A stretch of 64,000 nucleotides of DNA from Saprospirales bacterium. Lineage in GTDB: Bacteria > Bacteroidota > Bacteroidia > Chitinophagales > Saprospiraceae. Where the stretch lies: assembly GCA_002698985.1 (NCBI GenBank), contig PAAY01000037.1:62001-126000 (forward strand). The letters are read 5' to 3'. Numbering within the stretch: the stretch's first letter is position 1; every line of letters starts with the position of its first letter. The position numbers were made by a program, and so were the translations under genes. Under the pieces are notes generated by a model. It was not told where the DNA came from. It saw nothing but the letters and a program-made list of their open reading frames with translations, and searched no databases. Below are positions 1 to 9,458 of this stretch, one piece after another.

Positions 1-336
1 GAAGGAAAAGGAAGTGGCGAATTGCTGGGTGTGCAGCGCTCGCGTTTTCTGAAAACCCAGGAGGAATACCTGTGCTTCACGGTGGCCCGCAAAGCTTTTC
101 CGGATGAAGACAAAAACGTGAGCATCACCGTGGGTATCCTGAACGATGAAACGCTGAAAAAGAATGTTGCTTTTGTAAACGACAACCGCATTCCCTTCCG
201 GGTGGTGAACACCACCTGCGAGCGCTGTTCACTGGAAGACTGCCAGGAGCGTGCCGCACCGCCCACCGTCGTTGCGGAGCGAAAGAAAAGAAAGGCCACT
301 CTGATGGCGCTGGAAAAACTCCTGAAAGAATCCTGA
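1..336 (+). CDS. HTH-type regulator, C-terminal part (5' end outside window)
   Basis: The frame is open from base 1, so only the last 111 residues are present. They contain a paired-cysteine motif (CERCSLEDC) followed by RAAPP and a basic helix. This C-terminal arrangement is known to me from Bacteroidota XRE-type helix-turn-helix regulators that carry an ImmA/IrrE-like metallopeptidase domain, but both of those domains would lie upstream of the window, so the call is inference from the tail alone. The four cysteines may bind a metal. The stop codon abuts the stop of the convergent comM-type gene with no spacer. Confidence 0.5.
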   Translation, partial: EGKGSGELLGVQRSRFLKTQEEYLCFTVARKAFPDEDKNVSITVGILNDETLKKNVAFVNDNRIPFRVVNTTCERCSLEDCQERAAPPTVVAERKKRKATLMALEKLLKES

Positions 337-1893
337 TCAACCGGCCCAACCTTCCCGGTCGAGGCTGCGGTACTGGATGGCCTCGGCCAGGTGTTCCACT
401 TTGATATCCGGGCTGCCGGCCAGGTCGGCGCTGGTGCGGGCCACCTTCAGAATGCGGTCGTAGGCCCTGGCGGATAACTGCTGCACCTGCATGGCTTTCT
501 TCAGCAATACGGTGCCTGCCTGATTGAGTTTGCAAACCTCCCTGACCAGCCGGCCGGGCATCTGCGCATTGCAGAAAATGCCGGGATATTCTTTGAATCG
601 CTCCTCCTGAATTTTGCGGGCCCTGACCACTCCTTCTGCAATGTCCTTGCTGGTGCGGGTGGGTAGGTCGTGGCTGGAGAGTTCGTCGTAAGAGACGGGC
701 GTTACCTCCACGTGCAGGTCGATGCGGTCGAGCAGGGGACCCGATATTTTACTGAGGTAGCGCTTCACCACGCCGGGACCGCAAACGCAGTCTTTGGTCG
801 GGTGGTTGTAATAACCGCAAGGGCATGGGTTCATAGAGGCTATGAGCATGAAATTGGCGGGGTAATCCACCGAAATTTTGGCCCGGGAGATGGTCACCCG
901 GCGTTCTTCCATCGGCTGGCGCAACACCTCCAGCACAGAGCGCTTGAACTCCGGCAGCTCATCCAGAAAGAGAACGCCGTTGTGGGCCAGTGAAATTTCA
1001 CCGGGCATGGGGTTGGACCCCCCACCTACCAATGCCACATCGCTGATGGTGTGGTGCGGTGCTCTGAATGGTCGCTGCGCAATGAGCGAAGCATTGGACG
1101 GCAGAATGCCGGCAACCGAGTGAATTTTGGTGGTTTCCAGCGCTTCGAAAAGCGTCAGCGGTGGCAAGATGGTGGGCATGCGGCGGGCCAGCATGGTTTT
1201 GCCCGCACCGGGCGGACCGATCAGGATGGCGTTGTGCCCGCCGGCAGCAGCCAGCTCCAAAGCCCGCTTCACATTGTCCTGTCCTTTTACGTCGGAAAAA
1301 TCAACACTGAACACCTGCTGATTGTGGGAAAACTCTTCACGGGTATCCACCTTGGTGGGCTTCAGCTCCAGCTCGCCGTTCAGAAAGGCAACAGCTTCAG
1401 AAAGGGATGTGACCCCGTAAACTTCCAGTTTGTTCACGATGGCCGCTTCCCTTGCGTTTTCCTTCGGCAAAATGAAGCCTTTGAAATTCTCTTTCCGGCT
1501 TTGTATGGCAATTGGCAAAGCGCCTTTGATGGGTCGAAGAGTACCATCGAGAGAGAGCTCGCCCATGATGATGTACTTGTCCAGTTCTTCTGACTGCATC
1601 TGATTGGTAGCGGCCAGCACACCAATGGCGATGGGCAGGTCGTAAGCGGATCCTTCTTTTCGAATGTCAGCAGGAGCCAGGTTGACGGTAAGTTTGAGGC
1701 GGCTCATGTCGTAACCGCAGTTTTTCACCGCCGCCTCTATTCTCTGAAAGCCTTCTCTGACCACGCTGTCCGGCAATCCCACCAGGAAGTAAAAAGGTCC
1801 GTTTCCACTGTAGGGGCCACCGGCGTTCACTTCCACGGTGATGGTTCTGGCATCAACACCATGAACAGCGCTGGCGTATGTTTTGACGAGCAT
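337..1893 (-). CDS. comM: ComM/YifB-family Mg-chelatase-like AAA+ ATPase
   Basis: 518 residues, the usual length of the family. An N-terminal ChlI-like (Lon-protease-fold) region (about 1-165) is followed by an AAA+ core with Walker A GPPGAGKTML near residue 226, Walker B LFLDELPEF, and a four-cysteine cluster (NPCPCGYYNHPTKDCVCGPG) typical of this family. The C-terminal helical lid ends in SLDREGW, also characteristic. ComM of gamma-proteobacteria is a hexameric helicase that promotes branch migration during natural transformation; in Bacteroidota the role is less clear. The gene stands alone on the minus strand, and no other competence gene is in the window. Confidence 0.92.
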   Translation of the reverse strand: MLVKTYASAVHGVDARTITVEVNAGGPYSGNGPFYFLVGLPDSVVREGFQRIEAAVKNCGYDMSRLKLTVNLAPADIRKEGSAYDLPIAIGVLAATNQMQSEELDKYIIMGELSLDGTLRPIKGALPIAIQSRKENFKGFILPKENAREAAIVNKLEVYGVTSLSEAVAFLNGELELKPTKVDTREEFSHNQQVFSVDFSDVKGQDNVKRALELAAAGGHNAILIGPPGAGKTMLARRMPTILPPLTLFEALETTKIHSVAGILPSNASLIAQRPFRAPHHTISDVALVGGGSNPMPGEISLAHNGVLFLDELPEFKRSVLEVLRQPMEERRVTISRAKISVDYPANFMLIASMNPCPCGYYNHPTKDCVCGPGVVKRYLSKISGPLLDRIDLHVEVTPVSYDELSSHDLPTRTSKDIAEGVVRARKIQEERFKEYPGIFCNAQMPGRLVREVCKLNQAGTVLLKKAMQVQQLSARAYDRILKVARTSADLAGSPDIKVEHLAEAIQYRSLDREGWAG

Positions 1894-2028
1894 AGTGTCT
1901 GTTTTTCATTGGTGAGCTAAAGATACAACTTCGGCTAACCCTGAAAACATCAGCTTGCCAATCTTTTCCCCGTGTTGCTTCAAATTGAGGGGAGAAGTTG
2001 AGAGTGGTTATTGATGAAAAGAGATTTA

Positions 2029-2706
2029 TCAGAACAAAGTAGCCGGCGGCAACCAGGGTTCGTGCAAGCGGGGTGAGTTGTTGCCGGGATAGTTCACTTC
2101 TGTGGAAACCGGGTACATATCAAAAATACCGTCAGGTGGGCTGTGAAGAAAGTCCTGCAGTCGCCCTGGATCATCTTCCATGAGCCATTTCCATTGGGCA
2201 TCGTTGTCGAGCAGCACCACGGGCATGCGGTCGTGCACCACACTGATTTCCTTGTTGGGGTTGGTGGTCAGTATGGAAAAGCTCCTGAGGCGGTTCTCGC
2301 CATCGGTCCATTCGTCCCAAATGCCAGCAAACAGCAGCAGGTCACCATTGCGAAGAAAAATGCGATAGGGTACCTTCTTGCCATCCACCCGCTTCCATTC
2401 GTAAAAACTGTCGGCGGGAACCAGGCAGCGTCTTCTTTGAAAAGCCCGCTTAAAGGCGGGTTTTGATGCCACCGTTTCACTACGGGCATTGATGAGTTTT
2501 CCGGTGGGCTTGCCCGTTTTGTCCCAAAACGGCACCAGGCCCCAGGTCATCATGTGCAGATGAGTGGGGTCGTCGTTTGAGATTACCGGAGTTTGTTGGG
2601 TAGGAGCGATGTTGAAACTGGGCTTGGGAGCCTCATCAATTTCAAGAAAGGGTAGTTGTTGTTGCAGTTTTTCCCTGGAAGTAACCAAAGAGAATCTTCC
2701 ACACAT
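2029..2706 (-). CDS. SRAP-domain abasic-site DNA-protein crosslinking protein (YedK/HMCES family)
   Basis: 225 residues beginning MCGRF, so that Cys2 becomes the N-terminal nucleophile after removal of the initiator methionine. In YedK/HMCES this cysteine forms a thiazolidine link with abasic sites in single-stranded DNA and shields them. Other family signatures are visible: NARSET (residues about 73-78), CLVPADSFYEWK with the conserved glutamate, and HDRMPV with the active-site histidine. The start is fixed by the need for Met-Cys. No SOS gene is adjacent; the gene borders the possible replication origin to its right. Confidence 0.93.
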   Translation of the reverse strand: MCGRFSLVTSREKLQQQLPFLEIDEAPKPSFNIAPTQQTPVISNDDPTHLHMMTWGLVPFWDKTGKPTGKLINARSETVASKPAFKRAFQRRRCLVPADSFYEWKRVDGKKVPYRIFLRNGDLLLFAGIWDEWTDGENRLRSFSILTTNPNKEISVVHDRMPVVLLDNDAQWKWLMEDDPGRLQDFLHSPPDGIFDMYPVSTEVNYPGNNSPRLHEPWLPPATLF

Positions 2707-2989
2707 AACTTGCTTCGTCTAATGGGTTTTAGTGTTTGTTCGAACCGTAGCCATCCGTGCTGCCTGAAACAAAAACGTGCAATGAAGTAATTCACATTTT
2801 GAATATCGCTATACTTCTGAATGCATCAGGATCAGGCTTTTATGAAGAACAGTTTTCAACCCGCACTGTTGAACCAGCCGTTGGCAATCGGCACAACTGT
2901 CAACATTCATTAACAATGAACGCGTACTCTGAAAAACGGGCGGTACACATGAGGCTTTGGGGTTGTGAAGTACCTCTCCTTTGTCAACA

Positions 2990-3240
2990 TTTCCAACCGC
3001 GTTGTTAGCGCTGTGGATAGAGAATTTTTTGCCGTTGATGCTTTTTCAACGCGATGTGCAAAAAGCCGGTTTTTCAGGGTTCAGACTGTGGACAAGTTGT
3101 GAATGAGCAGTAGTAGATTCTTAAGAATGAATTTTCAGAATGGAATCGAAGAAATCTTCCCACATATCCACAGTCCTAATAACAATAACAGGGAAAAGAT
3201 ATTTAAAAAATAATAAATTATTACACTGCTATTGAAATCT
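2990..3240. other. DnaA-box-like cluster and AT-rich stretch (possible oriC, left part)
   Basis: The 604-bp gap between the SRAP gene and ctaA has no convincing gene. Three sequences match the DnaA box TTATCCACA at 8 of 9 positions: CTATCCACA (3012-3020, minus strand), TTGTCCACA (3087-3095, minus strand) and ATATCCACA (3164-3172, plus strand). They are followed by about 50 bases of nearly pure A/T (3179-3232), as expected for an unwinding element. The motif matches are seen directly. Origin function is inference and depends on the companion cluster beyond ctaA. Confidence 0.45.
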
Positions 3241-3268
3241 GAACCTGTTTCGGCAAGCAGAAACAAAT

Positions 3269-3276
3269 TAGTTTTG
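3269..3276 (+). promoter_or_regulatory. -7 box (TAnnTTTG) of ctaA
   Basis: TAGTTTTG matches the Bacteroidota primary-sigma -7 consensus TAnnTTTG exactly and lies 34 bases before the ctaA ATG. The upstream element is weak (TTTC, 17 bases away). Confidence 0.45.
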
Positions 3277-3310
3277 CCGGAATCGTCAAATTGCACACAA
3301 GCCTTTCAAC

Positions 3311-4408
3311 ATGGAACAGACCCTACTTCCCAAATCAATAAGAATCTGGCTCTTTGCCGGCGTCGTGATGGTTTTCTTTCAGGTGGTCATTGGTGGTGTA
3401 ACCCGCCTGACCGATAGTGGCTTGTCCATCACGGAGTGGGCCGTCATCCAGGGTACCATACCGCCTTTGAATGAGGCAGAATGGCAGGAGGCCTTCGACA
3501 AGTACAAGGTAGCTGCAAAAAAGCAGTACGAAACCCTGCACGCCGACATGGACCTTTCTGAATTCAAAGTCATCTTTTTTTGGGAGTACCTGCACCGCCT
3601 TTGGGCCAGGCTGATGGGCTTTGTTTTCCTGTTCCCGTTTTTATACTTCTATTTCAAAAAAATGTTACCGAAATGGCTGCTAAAAAGATTGGGCATCGTA
3701 ATCGCCCTGGCAGCCCTTGCGGCCATCTTCGGCTGGATCATGGTAAAGAGTGGCCTGAACAACGATAAACGCACCTGGGTGAGCGCATACAAGCTGGTGA
3801 TACACCTGGGAATTGCCACCGCCTTGTTCGGATACCTGTTCTGGACCTGGATGCTGGCGGCGGTACCCGTTGAAAAACTGAAGGCTTCTGCGTCGCTTCG
3901 CAAAATGGGATACTGGCTGCTGGGTATCCTGCTGGTTCAGATTCTTTTTGGTGGACTGATGGCAGGTATGCGTGCAGGATTGATTCACCCCCACTTTCCC
4001 ATCTTCGTTGAAGGCAGCCGCCTTTGGAATGCCCTCGTTGCCAATTTTTCCCCTGATGTGGAGCAGCTGATCGATTACGAACCCAACCTCTTTGCCAAAG
4101 CCGTGGTACAAGTGTTGCACCGGCTTACAGCCTGGGTTTTGTTCTTTTATGGCCTGTATTTTTCTTTCAAGGCCCTCAAAACTGATCTATCTAAAAGGTT
4201 GAACCGGGGCATTGTGCTTTTCACAGCGCTGTTGATAACCCAGCTTTTGCTGGGGATATTCACAGTTATCAACAGTATCGGTCGAATTCCGGTATCTTGG
4301 GGAGCCTTGCACCAGGGCATGGCACTTCTGCTTTTGTCGGCATTGCTTTACTGTATCTTTCTCTTCGGCAAACAGCAGCCCGGGAACTCCAGAGCACCAT
4401 CGGCTTGA
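3311..4408 (+). CDS. ctaA: Heme A synthase (COX15/CtaA)
   Basis: 365 residues with about eight hydrophobic membrane segments. CtaA converts heme O to heme A in the inner membrane for aa3-type cytochrome oxidase. Expected histidine sites are present: FFWEYLHRLWARLMG (about residues 83-97), VIHLGIATALFG, VVQVLHRLTAW and LHQGMALLL near the end. GGVTRLTDSGLSITEW is a family signature just after the first membrane span. The gene stands alone; no oxidase subunit or ctaB is in the window. Two DnaA-box-like TTATCAACA sequences fall inside its 3' end. Confidence 0.93.
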   Translation: MEQTLLPKSIRIWLFAGVVMVFFQVVIGGVTRLTDSGLSITEWAVIQGTIPPLNEAEWQEAFDKYKVAAKKQYETLHADMDLSEFKVIFFWEYLHRLWARLMGFVFLFPFLYFYFKKMLPKWLLKRLGIVIALAALAAIFGWIMVKSGLNNDKRTWVSAYKLVIHLGIATALFGYLFWTWMLAAVPVEKLKASASLRKMGYWLLGILLVQILFGGLMAGMRAGLIHPHFPIFVEGSRLWNALVANFSPDVEQLIDYEPNLFAKAVVQVLHRLTAWVLFFYGLYFSFKALKTDLSKRLNRGIVLFTALLITQLLLGIFTVINSIGRIPVSWGALHQGMALLLLSALLYCIFLFGKQQPGNSRAPSA

Positions 4409-4686
4409 ATATTGAGATTGAATTAAAATTACCTTCGTAAATTGTTGTAATTCAGACTTATGTTGAATTTCTGGCTGTTTCAGCAACTTACTGATAAGAT
4501 GCCCTTTTCCGGCAAAAAAAGTTGCCAACATCTTTCTGTCTGTACCGGCACAACAGTGGAAAATAACACTCATTCCATTTCATTGCATGTGTTAGGTCTT
4601 GTGTCTTATCACTTTTTGAAATTGTGGATATTCACAGATGTGGAAAAAGATGTGGAAAATTAATTTTCAGGGCTATCTGTGGATTT
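4230..4686. other. Second DnaA-box-like cluster (possible oriC, right part)
   Basis: Two TTATCAACA sequences in opposite orientation (4230-4238 minus, 4266-4274 plus) lie in the end of ctaA. In the following 407-bp gap are four co-oriented boxes starting TGTGGA: ATATCCACA at 4623-4631, TTTTCCACA at 4639-4647 and 4651-4659, and AAATCCACA at 4678-4686 (all read on the minus strand). Spacing of 12-27 bases and uniform orientation resemble origin arrays. No gene is supported between 4409 and 4815. Confidence 0.45.
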
Positions 4687-4760
4687 GATTCATTGTAAAA
4701 GAAAGCCGGATGCATTTTCAAATCCTGAAATTTTCCCTAATTTCAGAAGGATAAATCTCA

Positions 4761-4792
4761 ATTGTTGAGACGGTATTAAAGAACTATTTTTG
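4761..4792 (+). promoter_or_regulatory. Promoter of the alpha/beta hydrolase gene
   Basis: ATTG (4761-4764), 20 bases, then TATTTTTG (4785-4792), a perfect TAnnTTTG box with a one-mismatch -33 element (consensus TTTG). It leaves a leader of roughly 20 bases before the ATG at 4816. Confidence 0.5.
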
Positions 4793-4815
4793 CGCAAACT
4801 TCGATTTGAAGATTC

Positions 4816-5607
4816 ATGCAATACAAGATTACCGAAGAAGGAGGGTTCAAGTACATAGAGACCAAAGGTGGCGATACCACCTTGGTGCTTTTGCATGGTC
4901 TGTTTGGTGCTTTGAGTAATTTCTCCGGCATTCTCAACCATTTTGGCTCAAAGTACAATGTCGTAGTTCCCATTCTGCCCATCTACGATCTACCCTTGCG
5001 AAAGCTCTCGGTTACGGGGCTTGTGGACAACCTTGCGAAATTCATCAGGTACAAGGGTTACGACAAAGTTCACCTCCTCGGAAACTCTCTGGGAGGGCAC
5101 ATCGCACTGCTTTATGCCATAGCCTATCCGGAAAAAGTGGCTTCCATCACGCTGACAGGCAGTTCCGGTTTGTTTGAGTCTGCCATGGGGTCCACCTTTC
5201 CGAAGCGCGGCAACTACGAGTTTATTAAGAAGAAGACCGAGGATACTTTTTACGATCCCAAGGTGGCCACGAAAGAACTCGTGGATGAAGTTTTTGACAT
5301 TGTCAATGACCGCAATAAGGGTATCCGGGTTATCGTCACCGCAAAGAGTGCCGTGCGGCAAAACCTGCGAGACAAGCTGCACCTCATCAAAGCGCCGACG
5401 CTGCTGATCTGGGGGAGGGAAGACAAGGTTACGCCTGCCTTCGTTGCCGAAGAATTTCACAAGCTCCTCGAAAATTCAAGGCTGTATTTTATCGAAAAGT
5501 GCGGACACGCGCCCATGATGGAACATCCGGATCAATTCAATGAGATTCTGGAATCCTTTCTGAAAGAAGTGAGTGCTGCCAGTGAAAACAAACAAGTAAA
5601 TACCTGA
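4816..5607 (+). CDS. Alpha/beta-hydrolase fold protein
   Basis: 263 residues with a complete catalytic triad: nucleophile in LLGNSLGGH (Ser near 94), acid in LLIWGREDKVTP and histidine in KCGHAPMMEHP. HGLFGALSNF near residue 28 is the oxyanion-hole loop. There is no signal peptide, so it is probably cytosolic. The layout matches the MhpC/esterase group of single-domain hydrolases; the substrate cannot be read from sequence. It converges on the MoxR gene with one base between stops. Confidence 0.85.
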   Translation: MQYKITEEGGFKYIETKGGDTTLVLLHGLFGALSNFSGILNHFGSKYNVVVPILPIYDLPLRKLSVTGLVDNLAKFIRYKGYDKVHLLGNSLGGHIALLYAIAYPEKVASITLTGSSGLFESAMGSTFPKRGNYEFIKKKTEDTFYDPKVATKELVDEVFDIVNDRNKGIRVIVTAKSAVRQNLRDKLHLIKAPTLLIWGREDKVTPAFVAEEFHKLLENSRLYFIEKCGHAPMMEHPDQFNEILESFLKEVSAASENKQVNT

Positions 5608-5608
5608 G

Positions 5609-6706
5609 TTACTTCTTCAGGTCTTTGCAGGCGCGGTACAGATCCTTCCATTCTGCTTTTTCCTTTACCACCGTTTCCAGGTATTCTTTCCAGATGGGAC
5701 CATCCTGTGCCGGGTCCTTTACGATGGCACCTTCCAACATGGCTGCCAGGTCATGTGCTTTGATGATGCCGTCGCCAAAATGCACTGCCAGGGCCTGGCT
5801 GTTGTGAATCACTGAGATGGCCTCGGCGGTACTCAACGTGCTGGTAGGCACTTTCAGCCGCATTTTGCCATCAGCGGTTTTACCGCTTCTCAATTCCCGG
5901 AAAATGGTAACGAGCCGCTGAATTTCTTTGATCGGCGCCGAGTCGGCAGGCAGGTCCAGTGATTTGCCGATGCTTTCCACACGGTTTTTCACAATAGCCA
6001 CTTCCTCCTCAAAACTTTCCGGCAGGGGCATCACCACCGTGTTGAACCTTCTTCGCAATGCACTCGAGAGCTCGTTGATGCCCTTGTCGCGGTCATTGGC
6101 TGTGGCAATCAGGTTGAAGCCTTTTTGCGCTTCCACTTCTGAGTTCAATTCCGGAACCGGAAGAATTTTTTCAGAGAGAATGGTGATCAAAGCATCCTGA
6201 ACGTCAGAAGGAATTCTGGTGAGTTCTTCCACCCTGGCAATTTTTCCTTCCTGCATGGCCACCATCACCGGACTGGGAACCAGCGCTTTTTCTGTGGGGC
6301 CTTCGGCCAGCAGCCGGGCGTAATTCCAGCCGTATCTAAGGGCTTCTTCGGCAATGCCGGAGGTTCCCTGGATGAGGAGGTGAGAGGTGCCGCTGATGGC
6401 TGCCGCCAGGTGTTCCGACACCCAGGTTTTGGCCGTTCCCGGCACTCCCATGAGCAGTAGAGCACGGTCAGTGGCCAGGGTAGCTACGGCCACTTCAATC
6501 AGGCGCCTGTTGCCAAAGTATTTGGGTTGAATTTCGGTTCCATCCTCGAGTTTTCCACCCATGATATAGGTAACCACCGCCCAGGGGCTGAGGTTCCAGT
6601 TTGCCGGTTTGGGTTTGTCGTCGATGCTCGCCAGGGCTTTGAGTTCGTGGGCATAAGCCTTCTCAGCAGAGGGTCTTAAAATTGAGTTTTTACTGGTGTT
6701 AGCCAT
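5609..6706 (-). CDS. MoxR-type AAA+ ATPase
   Basis: 365 residues. Walker A MGVPGTAKTW (about residue 107), Walker B and sensor region with VEELTRIPSDVQDALITILSEK, and FNLIATANDRDKGINELSSALRRRFN (sensor 1 and arginine finger) are those of MoxR ATPases, which usually act with von Willebrand A proteins to insert metals or remodel complexes. The N-terminal 80 residues, including a GKLEDGTEIQPKYFG segment, resemble the subgroup found with VWA and SWIM-domain partners. No VWA gene occurs anywhere in the window, so this copy is an orphan here. Confidence 0.85.
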   Translation of the reverse strand: MANTSKNSILRPSAEKAYAHELKALASIDDKPKPANWNLSPWAVVTYIMGGKLEDGTEIQPKYFGNRRLIEVAVATLATDRALLLMGVPGTAKTWVSEHLAAAISGTSHLLIQGTSGIAEEALRYGWNYARLLAEGPTEKALVPSPVMVAMQEGKIARVEELTRIPSDVQDALITILSEKILPVPELNSEVEAQKGFNLIATANDRDKGINELSSALRRRFNTVVMPLPESFEEEVAIVKNRVESIGKSLDLPADSAPIKEIQRLVTIFRELRSGKTADGKMRLKVPTSTLSTAEAISVIHNSQALAVHFGDGIIKAHDLAAMLEGAIVKDPAQDGPIWKEYLETVVKEKAEWKDLYRACKDLKK

Positions 6707-6869
6707 GGTGTAAAGGTCCTTTTGCCGAAGGGTAAAACTGTCAATAATAAATGCCCCGTAAAGTAAATCAATAGCAGATCATTGGGCAGAACGGAGGCTG
6801 GAATTCTTATGTATAGAGGCATCCTTTTATTTGTATAGACAAGATTTTTCTCTAAACAAGCTGAATCTC

Positions 6870-6877
6870 TAACTTTG
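6870..6877 (+). promoter_or_regulatory. -7 box of ftsK
   Basis: TAACTTTG, an exact TAnnTTTG match, 71 bases before the ftsK start. The -33 position has only a TTTT run near 6846, so this is a partial promoter call. Confidence 0.4.
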
Positions 6878-6948
6878 TCAATCCTCTTGAACCTCCAAAA
6901 CACTGTGGGTAGAGCAGGGCAATTTTACTGTAATTCCCTAAGCAGCGC

Positions 6949-9408
6949 ATGGCTTCAAAGAAAAACAAGAACCAGTTATCACTCAACCTTACCTTTAAAG
7001 ACAGGCGGATACCCAAGCTCATTGGATTGGTGCTTTTGTTTCTGGCTGCTTATCTTTTTGTGGCGTTTACCTCCTATTTGTTCACCTGGAGGGATGATTA
7101 CGATGATGTCAACAGCCTTGGATTCTTTGAGCTCCTGTCAAGCGATACATTTGAACCGTCTAACCTCCTTGGCAAGCTGGGAGCCATTGTCTCCAATACC
7201 ATCTTCTGGTGGGGCATAGGGCTGAGCTCATTCATTTTCATTTACCTGCTGGTTATTTACGGATCGGCCCTCATCAAAGAGCGGCCGTTGGGAAAGCTCT
7301 TTCCTTCGCTTCGCAATTCACTGCTACTGGCTTTGTTCATCTCCGTTTTTCTGGAATTTGTGTTTGGGGATGCTGAATTCCCGTGGGGCGGAGCCATTGG
7401 GGAAGTCGTCAGCGAATGGATGACCGGATTTGTGGGTGTGGCAGGTATGACCATACTCTATCTGTTTTTGATTGTCGGCATTGTAATCTGGAGAATCAAT
7501 CCGGACTTCAATAACTGGACGCCGCAGGGTGCCTGGGAAGATCTCAAACTCAGGTTTCAGGAGTTTTTGAGTCAGCCCTTTGGCTCGTCAAAAAAGAAAA
7601 CTGCCGCAGCTACTGCTGATGCAACCGTTCCTGTTGCGCAGCGACCGGAAGTAAAAACGACAACCGCCAGCAATGGAACCGAAATGGGTGACTTTACCAA
7701 AGTCAAAGCACCGGAGTCCAATAGAGAAAAGCCCAAACCACTGCGTCCCGGAGATTCAGAATTTGAAGTGGAAGATGCCACAGCCAAACCGCCGGAAGCA
7801 GCCGCAGCAGCTGAATCTTCCAATCCCGGGCAACAGGCATCTCTCTTTCCGGAAATGGCAGTGGCTGATGAAACCAAGAATTTTACCGAGCCTTATGACC
7901 CTACGCTGGAACTGTCTTCATACGAGTATCCGGTAGTAGCCCTGCTGAAAGATTACAATGAGGGCAAGGTTGAGATTGATCGTACCGAACTAGAAGCCAA
8001 CAAAGATCAAATCGTAGAGACCCTCCTCAATTACAAAATTGAGATTACTAAAATCCGTGCTACCATTGGTCCTACCGTGACCCTCTATGAAATCGTACCT
8101 GCACCAGGTGTGCGGATTTCGAGGATCAAGAACCTGGAAGATGACATTGCGCTCAGTCTGGCGGCTTTGGGCATCCGGATCATCGCTCCGATTCCCGGGC
8201 GTGGTACCATTGGTATAGAGGTTCCAAACAAGAACAAGCAAATCGTGGCCCTGAAAGAACTTTTGATGTCTGATAAGTTCAAGCGGGCCAAAATGGATCT
8301 GCCGATTGCTTTGGGTAAGACCATCGCCAATGAAGTGTATGTGGTGGATCTGGCCAAGATGCCGCACTTGCTGATTGCCGGTGCCACCGGTCAGGGTAAG
8401 TCAGTCGGTATCAACGCCATCCTTCTCTCTATTCTTTACAAAAAGCACCCTTCACAGGTCAAGCTGGTGCTGATCGACCCAAAGAAGGTAGAGCTATTCC
8501 CCTTTGCCAAGTTGTTCAAACACTTCCTGGCGGTGTTGCCGGATCAGGAAGAACCCATTACAACCGAAACCAACAAGGTTGTGCATACGCTGAACTCCCT
8601 GACCATTGAGATGGAGGAGCGCTACAACCTGATGAAAAAAGCCCATGTCCGCAACATCACGGAATACAATGAGAAATTTGTAGCCCGCAAGCTCAATCCG
8701 CAAAATGGGCATCGCTTCATGCCTTTCATCATTCTGGTAATTGATGAGTTTGCTGACCTGATCATGACGGCTGGAAAGGAAATTGAATTGCCCATTGGAC
8801 GACTGGCGCAATTGGCCCGTGCGGTGGGCATTCACCTGATCATTGCTACGCAGCGTCCTTCGGTAAACATCATTACCGGTGTGATCAAAGCCAACTTCCC
8901 TGCCCGTATTGCTTTCAAGGTATCTGCAAAAGTTGACTCCCGAACCATCCTGGATGCCAGCGGCGCTGAGCAACTGGTGGGCCGGGGTGATATGTTGTTC
9001 TCGGTTGGTGGTGACATGATCCGCCTGCAGTGTGCGTTTGTGGATACACCAGAAGTGGAGAATGTGATCAAATTCATTTCCGATCAGCAGGGCTATCCGG
9101 AACCTTATCTGTTGCCCGAGTTCCATGGTGATGATGAGGGCATGACAGAACCCGGTGCTGTTGACCTCAACGACCTGGACGATCTCATAGAGGATGCTGC
9201 ACGGCTGGTGGTTCAGAGTCAGCACGGCTCAACATCGATGATTCAAAGACGGCTCAAATTGGGCTACAACAGGGCTGGTCGCATCATGGACCAACTCGAA
9301 GCACTTGGAATAGTGGGGCCTGCAGAAGGAAGTAAGCCCCGTGAAGTTCTCGTGTACGATGAAATGGAGTTGGAACGATATTTGAAAGATTTTCTTAATA
9401 GGAAATAG
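6949..9408 (+). CDS. ftsK: DNA translocase FtsK/SpoIIIE
   Basis: 819 residues. Four membrane segments lie in the first 185 residues, then an acidic/alanine-rich linker (about 210-300), then the alpha/beta RecA-like motor with Walker A GATGQGKSVG (about residue 478) and Walker B LVIDEFADL (about 595). The last 70 residues form the winged-helix gamma domain (SMIQRRLKLGYNRAGRIMDQLE) that reads polar KOPS sequences. FtsK couples septation to chromosome dimer resolution and terminus segregation. The linker is short compared with E. coli FtsK, as is usual in Bacteroidota. It is a monocistronic unit closed by a terminator. Confidence 0.96.
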   Translation: MASKKNKNQLSLNLTFKDRRIPKLIGLVLLFLAAYLFVAFTSYLFTWRDDYDDVNSLGFFELLSSDTFEPSNLLGKLGAIVSNTIFWWGIGLSSFIFIYLLVIYGSALIKERPLGKLFPSLRNSLLLALFISVFLEFVFGDAEFPWGGAIGEVVSEWMTGFVGVAGMTILYLFLIVGIVIWRINPDFNNWTPQGAWEDLKLRFQEFLSQPFGSSKKKTAAATADATVPVAQRPEVKTTTASNGTEMGDFTKVKAPESNREKPKPLRPGDSEFEVEDATAKPPEAAAAAESSNPGQQASLFPEMAVADETKNFTEPYDPTLELSSYEYPVVALLKDYNEGKVEIDRTELEANKDQIVETLLNYKIEITKIRATIGPTVTLYEIVPAPGVRISRIKNLEDDIALSLAALGIRIIAPIPGRGTIGIEVPNKNKQIVALKELLMSDKFKRAKMDLPIALGKTIANEVYVVDLAKMPHLLIAGATGQGKSVGINAILLSILYKKHPSQVKLVLIDPKKVELFPFAKLFKHFLAVLPDQEEPITTETNKVVHTLNSLTIEMEERYNLMKKAHVRNITEYNEKFVARKLNPQNGHRFMPFIILVIDEFADLIMTAGKEIELPIGRLAQLARAVGIHLIIATQRPSVNIITGVIKANFPARIAFKVSAKVDSRTILDASGAEQLVGRGDMLFSVGGDMIRLQCAFVDTPEVENVIKFISDQQGYPEPYLLPEFHGDDEGMTEPGAVDLNDLDDLIEDAARLVVQSQHGSTSMIQRRLKLGYNRAGRIMDQLEALGIVGPAEGSKPREVLVYDEMELERYLKDFLNRK

Positions 9409-9458
9409 GAGGCAAATTCCTTGGCTACGTGTAAGATTCGTCAAGGAAAAAAGTCAAG

